DNA of 64,000 nucleotides from Macrothele yani (taxonomy: Eukaryota > Arthropoda > Arachnida > Araneae > Macrothelidae), in assembly GCA_039090855.1 (NCBI GenBank), contig CM077034.1:17307303-17371302 (forward strand), given 5' to 3'. Position numbers and translations under genes: made by a program. The first letter of the stretch is position 1, and the number at the start of each line of letters is the position of its first letter. The notes under the pieces are model-generated. The model was given only the letters and a program-made list of their open reading frames with translations. It did not search any database and was not told where the DNA came from. Shown here piece after piece: positions 56,609-64,000 of this stretch.

Positions 56609-57909
56609 CACAGTGCGTCAAAGAATTTTTCAGACTGGCGCTAGATTTCAGCCTACAGTGGCGCCACCAGTGTAATCACGAATGCGTTATAAACCGTGAC
56701 CATCTGCTTGCTTTCTGCCAAAAGTACTGCGCAGTTGTTAAAGTAACTCAAACGAAACGGCCGTTCATTAGACAAGTCAAATTTTTTTCATGTTGAATTA
56801 TTAAGATGGAACAAAGGGCTGTTATTAAATTTAACGCAAAACTTGATAAAAGTGCCTACGTACCAAATGATGAAACAAGTTTACAGTGTGTTTTGTTTAA
56901 GTTGATCAAATATTTTCCTGTGGCACAAACGTTTTTTGGACGGAAGAGAGACGCTAGAAGATGATAAGCATACAGGAAGACCAAGTTCATCTAGGACACC
57001 TGAGATTATTGAAAAAGTGCGTGATTTCGTGGCAAACAATCGATGTGCGTCACTAAGAATGATGGAAGAGTCTTTAAACATCAACAAAGAAACGATTCGA
57101 ACCATCCTGCATGAAGATTTGGGCAAAACAAAAGTCTGTGCTAAATTTGTTCCACACACGTTAACCAATGAACAAAAATCAAGGAGAAGTGCACACTGCA
57201 GAGACATCATTTCAGCCGCTGAAAATGATCCAAACTTCTTAAAATCGATTGTTACTGGTGATGAAACATGGTGTTTTCAATATGATCCTAAAACAAAGCG
57301 ACAAAGTGCGGAATGGAAGTCAGAAAACTAGCCACAAGCCAAAAAAACAAGAAAAGTTCCATCGAAAATCAAAACAATGCTCATTACATTCTTCCATAGT
57401 AAGGGTATTATCCACAAAGAATTTGTTCCAAGTGGACAAACAATTGCTGGTGAGTTTTATTTAAATGTTTTGAGGCGTTTGATGGGCAGAATTCGCGGCA
57501 TTCGTCCAGAATATCGAGATGAAAACAGTTGGTGTTTGTTGCACGATAATGCACCCAGTCACACCTCACTTCTTGTTCGTAGATTTTTGACGAAAAACAA
57601 CGTCTGTGTTGAATCATCCACCGTATTCGCCTGATTTAGCAGCCTGTGAAATTTTCTTTATTCCCAAAACTTAAAATGACGTTAAAAGGGTGTTATTTTG
57701 ATGATGTTTCGACCATACAAACAGCTTCGACGCGTACTTTGGAGGCAATTCCGCAAAGTGAAGGCATTGGAATCATTATTAAGTCGCTGTAACAAGTGTA
57801 TTGAAGCCGGAGGGACTTATTTTGAATAACAAACCAAAACAAATTATATTATTTCTTGTTTCTATTTCATTTTACAGACCCAGTCTTAAAAATTCTTTGA
57901 CGCACTGTG
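56609..57909 (+). mobile_element. Mariner-like transposon B (1301 bp)
   Basis: The ends CACAGTGCGTCAAAGAATTT and its inverse lie within TA (56607-56608 and 57910-57911). It is about 95 percent identical by eye to the element at 46508-47806 in opposite orientation. Confidence 0.95.
56806..57791 (+). pseudogene. Mariner-like transposase of element B
   Basis: ATG 56806 opens the same MEQRAVIKFNAKLDKSAYVP start. A frame change lies near 56890-56935, then one frame runs through NNRCASLRMMEESLNINKET and SIVTGDETWCFQYDPK (first Asp) to a TAG at 57329-57331 (Ser in copy A). The same frame resumes at LITFFHSKGIIHKEFVPSGQ and WCLLHDNAPSHTS (second Asp), and a shift near 57605 displaces the third-Asp motif. 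Lesions differ from those in copy A apart from the one near the N-terminus. Confidence 0.92.
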
Positions 57910-58605
57910 TATGTTCAAGTAAATACAGTTTGGAAAAAGAACTTTATTTCCTTATACGTATTGCAGTGCAGCCAGGATAAAACCCTCTCTTCCATTATAG
58001 ACAAGTCTCTAACAAAATTCCAGAAACTGAAGCCCATCTCCACGTTAACTCTCGTGATCCGCCCATTGCGAGATAATTTTGCCATTATTCCATTTTCCCG
58101 TGACATTACCTTCAAAATTTTAAAAATTCTCAAAACATTTCATTTTAAGGTGATTTTTAAACCCATACACAAAAATGAGCTTTGTAGGATCAAAGGACTA
58201 TGTTGAAGACAAAAACTGGTGGGGAATTTATCAAATTCCATGTGAATGTGGCGCTTCGTATATAGGACAGACCCGTAGAGCCTTGCGTTTTCGATTGAAG
58301 GAGCACAAGACCTACATTCGGAATTGTGACCTAAAGAAGTCATCGATGGCTAAACCCAGTTACGAAAAGGACCACAGATTTCTCTTTGAAGAAGCAAAAC
58401 TTATTGACAAGCCAGATTCAACCACCAAACTTAATATTTTGGATGCTTTCCATATATATATATATCAGAAGTCTTCGCAACTTGTTAATGACATGGCATC
58501 CACGCCATTCCTATTAAGAGCGTGGAAGCATCTAACCAAAACACGTGACTGTAAACACCATTTATGACGTCATATACAATTTGAAAAAGGAGTTCAAGAT
58601 GAAAA

Positions 58606-59388
58606 ACCGTTTGAACGTGACAATGGACATGGCTCAACCGAAAGAACAAGCTGGATTCAGGAGTGGCTACAGCACAATAGATCATATCCACGTACTGAGA
58701 GAACTAATTGAAAGAGCGAGGGAATATGAACTTCCATTGTGCATGGCTTTTATCGATTATGAAAAAGCCTTTGATTCGGTGAAACCATCAGCAGTTACCA
58801 CGGCTCTGAAATCCTGCGGTATTGAAGATGCGTACATTAATATTATTAATAACATCTATGAAAATGCAAGTGCAAAGATTCGGCTGTTTGAAAATACAAC
58901 ACACGTAAAAATTGGAAAGGGAGTGAGACAAGGTGACACCATATCTCCGAAGCTCTTTAATGCCACATTGGAAAATGTCTTTCAATCACTGAACTGGGAA
59001 AACGAAGGGATAAAGATTAATGGAGATTATCTAACCCACCTTCGTTTTGCTGATGACGTAGTCATTTTTGCAACTACCCCATCAGAGCTACAGGGTATGA
59101 TCCAAGAACTTGCCGACAAGAGTAAAGAAGTGGGATTAAAAATTAACTTTCAGAAGACAAAAGTGATGTACAATGCTTTTACAAGAAATAAAGATTTATC
59201 GATTGATGGGGAAAAGCTGGAGATAACCTATACCTACATTTATCTTGGACAGCAGATATCAAGTGAGGGTCACATTGATGAAGAAATTAATCGGCGTATA
59301 AAACTTGCCTGGAGAGCTTTTGTAAGAAACAGTATAATTTTCAAGAGCAATATGCCAATATGTCTTAAAAGAAAAGTGTTTGACCTAA
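58606..59388 (+). pseudogene. RTE-clade LINE copy 7, truncated at both ends
   Basis: It begins at the HRLKVTLDMAQ-like segment (here NRLNVTMDMAQPKEQAGFRS) and is open through KAFDSVKPSAVTTALKSCGI, GVRQGDTISPKLFNATLENV and LRFADDVVIFATTP with an intact FADD motif, up to MPICLKRKVFD near 59383. There it joins copy 8 in frame at LTHLRFADD, so a chimeric frame of 297 codons results, ending at TGA 59436-59438. Confidence 0.92.
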
Positions 59389-60160
59389 CTCACCTTCGTT
59401 TTGCTGATGACGTATTATTTTTTGCAACTACCCCATGAGAGCTGCAGAGTATGATCCTGGAACTTGCTGATAACAGTAAAGAAGTGGGATTAAAAATGAA
59501 CTTTCAGAAGACAAAAGTGGTGCGCAATGCTTTTACAAGAAATGAAGATTTATCGATTGTTGGAGAAAAGCTGGAGATAACAGACACGTACGTTTATCTC
59601 GGACAGCAGATATCAAGTGAGGGTCGCATTGATGAAGAAATTAATCGGCGTACAAAACTTGCCTGGAGAGCTTTTGGAAGAAACAGCATAATTTTCAAGA
59701 GCAATATGCCATTATGTCTTAAAAGAAAAGTGTTTGATCAATGCATCCTTCCAGTGCTTACGTATGGTGCAGAGACGTGGACCTTAACTAAAAGAGACAT
59801 ACAAAGGCTGCAGACAACTCAAAGTAGCATGGAGAGGTGCATGCTTGCTGTAACCAAAAGAGATAAGAAGAGGAACTCGTGGATCAGAAAAATGACAGAC
59901 ATCATGATCAGAGTAAAATCCCTGAAATGGCAATGAGCTGGACATACTGTCAGATGGACAGACCATCAATGGATGGCCGAAATTTTAGATTGGATTCAAA
60001 GGGACAGGAAAAGACCCAGAAGAAGACCACATGGAAGATGGGTGGATGAAATTCGAAAGTATGCGGGAGTGACATGGAGGAGACTGGCACAAGACAGACA
60101 ATTGTGGAAGAGGCTTGGAGAGACCTTCATCCAGCAGTGGATTGATAAAGGTTGATGATA
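59386..60160 (+). pseudogene. RTE-clade LINE copy 8
   Basis: It starts at LTHLRFADDVLFFATTP, has a stop (ATGA in place of a Ser codon, 59436-59438), and is then open from about 59451 through DLSIVGEKLEITDTYVYLGQ, KRKVFDQCILPVLTYGAETW and DKKRNSWIRKMT to TGA 59934-59936 (Trp to stop). The last part (RWVDEIRKYAGVTWRRLAQD) ends QQWIDKG with stop at 60153-60155 and a very short GAT tail. Confidence 0.92.
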
Positions 60161-61056
60161 ATTGTAAAGTCAGTTTAAAATATATAGGCTGAAGTCCAGT
60201 TTTTTGGGTCCGTGATATCCGGGTCCAAAATTGTTGAGACGTTTCCAACCCTGATAAGGACTATTTGCGTTAGCGGTTTGACTAAACTTGCTACCTAGTC
60301 GCCGAAGTTAATTTAATCAAAAACACACGAATTACATTTTTTCGAAAGAAATGCCGAGTTTCCAAATGAAACAAAAAAAAAAAAAAAAGGAGGAGGAAAT
60401 GTCTTGAATGAAAGAGCTGCAGAAGGAAAAATGGTAATTAAAATGCTCAACCGCAGAGTAATTCTCTTCACCACTTCAAAAGGATTTAGAGCTTAAATCC
60501 GAGAAACAGGAACAAAAATGAAACATTTGAGATGAAGTACTTGACGTTGCGCGTGTCAATCAGCCTCAAGTGACTTCACGAGTGCTGTTTAGATTCGTAA
60601 CAAACTACACATGTCCGGATAATTTGAAATGGCACGGATGAGTTGTGAGTCATTCATTCCGTGAGTCACAGGCACATGACGCAACCAAATATTTGCCCCT
60701 CTTGACACGTTGGAGCTTCCTTTAAGCACGCGCCGACTTTATATGGCGAAAAACTTCATTAAATGATTTATGCGGATGTGGAGTTTGGAAAACGCGCGAA
60801 AAGTGTGTGTTCGAGCAACTCTGCCGTATTCCCTCTAACAATATTGATCGCGCATGGGGTGATGCCCCCGCCCCCCCCTCTCTCTAAAAATAATAAACAG
60901 TCCTGAATTTTTTTTACAAAAATATTCAGGTGAAATATTTGATTTTCCTATTAAAAATCAAACGAAGTAGTTTACAAACAAAATATTAGATAAAGAAAAC
61001 AAATGGAATTGTGTTCTATAAATACAAATATATATTGTATACGTGTATCATTAACA
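60161..61056. other. No recognisable feature
   Basis: Mixed sequence with an A run (60370-60386) and a C-rich stretch (60866-60881). No gene or shared repeat was recognised. Confidence 0.5.
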
Positions 61057-61260
61057 TCATTCTAAATCATTATCATTCCACTGCTGGATGAAGGTCTGCC
61101 AAAGTTTCTTCCACACTTGAGCCTGTCTCCTCCACGTCACTCCGGCATGCTTTCGAATTTCATCCATCTCCCACGTGGTCTTCTTTTGAATCTTTTCCTG
61201 TCCTTTGGGATCCATTCTAAAATTTTGGGTGTCCATCGGTGGTCCGTCCTTCTGATAATA

Positions 61261-62804
61261 CACTGCTGGACAATTGCTAAGGACGGATCAAAGACGGCTA
61301 TATAGCGCATAAAAAAGTAAGTGTGGTTGGATGCCGAGTGAAATAAAATAATGTCAGAATGCCAGGGCATTACAAGAAAGACAATTTATTGTGCTCTGAA
61401 ATCCAGAAGGCTTTGGAACGTGTTCAAGGGACAAACAGGCCATTTTGTGCCGAATACGTAAACGTGAAAAAAAAAATGCAATTACCGTCCGCAGGCGTTC
61501 CGGCGTAAGATGTCAATACGGGATATGGCCACCATGGAGGGCGATGCAAGATTCCACACGTCGTGTTATGCTTTGCACAACATTATCAAGCAGCTGTTGG
61601 GGTAATTTATCCCATTCCTCTGTCAGTGCACGGATGAGGGTGTCCTTGTTTATTGGAGGGCTTTGGCGACCAGCAAGACTCCTCCCCAAAGCATCCCACA
61701 CCTTTTCAATGGGATTCAGATCTGGAGAACGTGCTGGCCATACGAGGCGTTCAATATCCTCGCTCTCAAGACACTCCTGGACAGCGACTGTTCGATGACA
61801 TGTTGCGTTGTCGTCCATGAAAATGAATCTATCACCGACAGCACCACGGAACATGCGAACATGAGGTAGCAGAACATCATTAATGTATCGTTGGCCAGTC
61901 ATAGTCCCAGTTGGAAGCACATAGAGGGACGTACGGCCATTGATCATGATGCCAGCCCATACCATGACACTACATTCGGATATCGGTCCCTTTCCTGTAT
62001 GTTTGCTGGACAATATGCAGTACCACTATCACGCCAGATCAGCTGTCCTCGACAATCAGACGATAGACTGTATCTACTCTCATCTGAGAAGAGGACAGCA
62101 GACCAGTCGTTATCAGTCCAATTGCGATGTTGATGGCACCATTGCAAACAGGCGGTACGGTGACGTCTGGACAATGGGATGCACACAACAGGACGGCGGG
62201 CGTATAGTCCTCCTTCATGCAAACGTCTGGCGACAGTTTTTCGGGAGATCCCGCTTGCCAGTAGCAGCCATAAACTGATTTGCTACCTCACTAGCTGTGC
62301 TGCGCCGGTGTCTTTTTGTTGATAGCACTATGTACTGATCTTCTGCAGGTGTCGTACTGCGAACGCGACCTCCCCCGTGACGTTTGCTACACTCTCCATT
62401 TGTTTGAAATGATTTCCAAAGCCTTGAAACAACACTGTGGCTGACGTCGAACTCCCTGGCAACATCTGTTATTTTTCGCCCTTCTTCAATCTTGCCAATA
62501 ATACGGCCACGCGTCAAATCATCTAGGTGATGTCGGGAAGACATACTGAAAATTGCAAGTTCGTCAATTGATTCTTTCCCTTTCAACTTTGCGTTTGAAC
62601 AACAACGGTCAATATGCGTCAAATCCTTTATATCTCTTATCAGCGCTATGACGTCACGAACAAGTTCGGCAATCCAAAATTTGCATACGCACAACACGTC
62701 TTACTGTATCCCGCACTTATGCTAATTTCCACATTTCCCTGCCTTCCATTTTATGGTTGCTATCGTTGCTATTGTCATCCGTCCTTAGCAATTGTCCGGC
62801 AGTG
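61261..62804 (-). mobile_element. Tc1-like transposon F, copy 2 (1544 bp)
   Basis: The ends CACTGCTGGACAATTGCTAA (61261) and the inverse of CACTGCCGGACAATTGCTAA (62804) are inverted repeats within TA (61259-61260 and 62805-62806). It is near-identical to 35857-37392. It is inserted in RTE copy 9, whose sequence continues on both sides. Confidence 0.95.
61513..62544 (-). pseudogene. Tc1-like transposase F2, two compensating indels
   Basis: On minus the start at 62544 gives MSSRHHLDDLTRGRIIGKIE. One extra G near 62247 shifts the frame in the second DNA-binding region; the shifted frame carries VLFSDESRYSLSSDCRG (first Asp, with Ser where copy F1 has its stop); a one-base loss near 61977 restores the original frame, which runs through FIFMDDNATCHRT (second Asp) and SPDLNPIEKVWDALGRSL (final Glu) to the stop at 61513. 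Apart from these two indels the gene is complete at about 343 codons. Confidence 0.95.
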
Positions 62805-62866
62805 TATGTCAATATGGTCAGCCCATTACCATTTCAGGGATTTTACTCTGATCATGATGTTTTACC

Positions 62867-63805
62867 TAGAGGAGACTTTAGAGGTTTTGGGGTCCTAGGC
62901 GCTAGAAGGCTCAGGGCCCCCCCCCTCCCACTTCTTATGCCTTTAGAAATTTTCATTATTAACAAAAAAAGAGGGGGGGGGGGTTAAGAAAAAAAGGTAT
63001 TTACACTTTTTTTAAATGCCATCGCTTCCTATTCTCAGAACGTTCTGTAAGAAACAGTGCTAGTGTACTATTTTTGTCTGTCCGTGCACATCGACCTTTT
63101 TGATTTCAGAGATATTTCGAAAATTATTTTTGCGGCTAACAGGAAATAAATGGATATTAAGTTTGGCACTTTTAATATCCCATATACTTCATGCACTGCA
63201 GTTATCATAAACAGAAGGTTTGGCACTTTAAATACCCGTATCCTATTTATAGCTGCACCTGCAGTTATACGAAACAGAAGCATACAAATTAAATGCAAAA
63301 GATCCGGTTTGAAAATCGAAAAGGAGAGACTGCAGGTTTTTGAGTAAGAGTATCGTTGAAACTTTTTATTGCTTTTTCAAAAGCTAGTTTCATGTCGTTT
63401 TAAGGAATAGAAAAGGTGAGAATACTTGATAATTATCAGTATTAACCCAAGGGAGCAGAAAGTAATGAGAAAATGTTGTTGCAATACAATATAAATTACT
63501 TTTAACACTATTAAATGAGATAGTGTGATGTTCTCAAATTTCTTTATTTTTTCAGCCTAAATATTAATAACTCTTTTGGTTTAAGATGGTTTAGAGGGAT
63601 TAGGGCCGAGAAAGAACTTGATTGTCTTAAGAAGAATTATCCTACGAAGAATATTTCTTTCTTCATTGATTATCCTACCACGAAGGAAAGAAACTATTAA
63701 CAGCAAACAAACCCAACCATCAGGAAAGCACTCCTCATCGGAACTCGGGAAGAAGGTGGGAAGGTTTCATCACAGATGTGTTCTCTTCGGCGAACACACA
63801 GTATT
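62867..63805. other. No recognisable feature
   Basis: C run at 62919-62928 and G run at 62974-62983; otherwise AT-rich. Two similar stretches reading TTTGGCACTTTAAT or TTTGGCACTTTAAA lie at 63161 and 63219, with CTGCAGTTATC/CTGCAGTTATA nearby, suggesting a small old duplication of about 60 bp. No gene was seen. Confidence 0.45.
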
Positions 63806-64000
63806 TTGTCATTTTCTTGTAAGACTTCCGTCCACAGTGAGTAGAGTTTAGGTCCCAGCCACCTACAGCGAGATCGCCTTTTGGGCAGGACACAGAAACG
63901 GAAGGAATGAGAGCAAGTCTAGCGACTTTGACAGAACAGTTTGTAGTGATACTAGAGTACAGTAGATGGCGCCACCGTCTTCTTGTAGGACTTCTGTCCA
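63806..64000 (-). mobile_element. SINE-2 body, reverse copy running off the window
   Basis: From GTCATTTTCTTGTAAGACTT this is the inverse of the last SINE-2 unit near 9100-9251, including its terminal variant (GACGGAAGTCC and the AAGAAAATGAC end), and the next unit begins at about 63965. It continues past the right edge. Confidence 0.93.

Larger units (their letters stand above)
56365..58567 (+). pseudogene. RT thumb and GIY-YIG endonuclease of Penelope element B
   Basis: Before the mariner: IDPHIQFSYATENNGCLPFL (a frame change at 56396 or so), DVLVARSNGSLATTIYRKPF, typical of the region after YVDD. After it: FAIIPFSRDITFKILKILKT and IFKPIHKNELCRIKG of the linker, a frame change near 58195, then WWGIYQIPCECGASYIGQTR and RALRFRLKEHKTYIRN, a clear GIY-YIG nuclease with its Arg. 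It ends with AWKHLTKTRDCKHHL and a stop at 58565-58567. The core RT motifs upstream are missing. Confidence 0.88.
56240..58605 (+). mobile_element. Penelope-like retroelement B, holding a mariner
   Basis: RT thumb sequence (about 56365-56606) is followed, after a mariner insertion (56609-57909), by linker and GIY-YIG sequence (57912-58567). A segment at 56313-56361 is the inverse of 58537-58585 (about 50 of 54 bases), so the 5' side carries an inverted copy of the 3' terminus, a structure known for Penelope elements. RTE copy 7 has cut the right end at about 58605. The family is clearly different from element A. Confidence 0.85.
61057..62866 (-). pseudogene. RTE-clade LINE copy 9 (minus, 3' fragment), split by Tc1 F2
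   Basis: On minus, 62866-62807 reads IMIRVKSLKW then a changed Trp codon, and after the transposon 61258-61060 continues with QKDGPPMDTQNFRMDPKGQE-type and DEIRKHAGVTWRRQAQVW, ending near QQWNDND and an ATT/ATC-rich tail. It is much more diverged than copies 1-8, so it is older. It is the only RTE copy on minus. Confidence 0.82.

Overview
The window looks like intergenic DNA from an animal nuclear genome, probably an arthropod and possibly a chelicerate. That placement is an inference from the mix of Tc1-like, mariner-like, RTE and Penelope-like elements with tRNA-derived SINEs. No bacterial-style operon, no rRNA and no intact host gene was found. The recognisable coding sequence comes from transposable elements, or from an hAT/ZBED-like gene that may itself be one, and every copy is broken.

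Layout: 1-4350 is a 273-bp tandem array that grew out of one end of a dispersed modular repeat (4351-6190; an unexpanded copy lies at 43864-45840). A Tc1-like element (6221-9985) is split by a 2.9-kb insertion with a tRNA-like head and about sixteen 167-bp units. A minus-strand Penelope-like retroelement (about 9990-16233; RT plus GIY-YIG endonuclease) carries two SINE insertions, each with its body amplified (11 and 17 copies), and an internally deleted mariner. From 16273 to 23128 follow a Tc1 fragment, a Tc1, a mariner whose terminal repeat grew into a 3-kb 33-bp minisatellite, and another Tc1, almost end to end at TA sites. RTE retrotransposon copies, mostly 5'-truncated, are scattered from 24 kb to 63 kb. 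Between them are an inverted cluster of a third tRNA-SINE (25.5-27.0 kb), purine-rich DNA split by a Tc1 (29.7-32.6 kb), a CA/GA minisatellite (33-34.8 kb), a complete Tc1 (35.9-37.4 kb), a large inverted repeat (37.4-39.2 kb), an 82/164-bp satellite (39.9-42.0 kb), a miniature LTR element with a tRNA-like gene in each LTR (42049-42633), hAT/ZBED-like gene pieces split by other repeats and a mariner (42.7-47.9 kb), an 80-bp minisatellite at an RTE tail (49.5-50.7 kb), a 142/145-bp satellite (51.6-56.2 kb, interrupted), a second Penelope-like element holding a mariner (56.2-58.6 kb), fused RTE copies (58.6-60.2 kb) and a second complete Tc1 inside a minus-strand RTE (61.1-62.9 kb).

The main theme is the birth of satellites from mobile elements. 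Three insertions with target-site duplications contain a tRNA-derived head followed by a tandemly multiplied body; a mariner terminal repeat and one end of a modular repeat have also become long arrays. The other strong candidate for something little described is the 585-bp LTR element whose 163-bp LTRs each carry a full-length tRNA-like sequence with both Pol III boxes.
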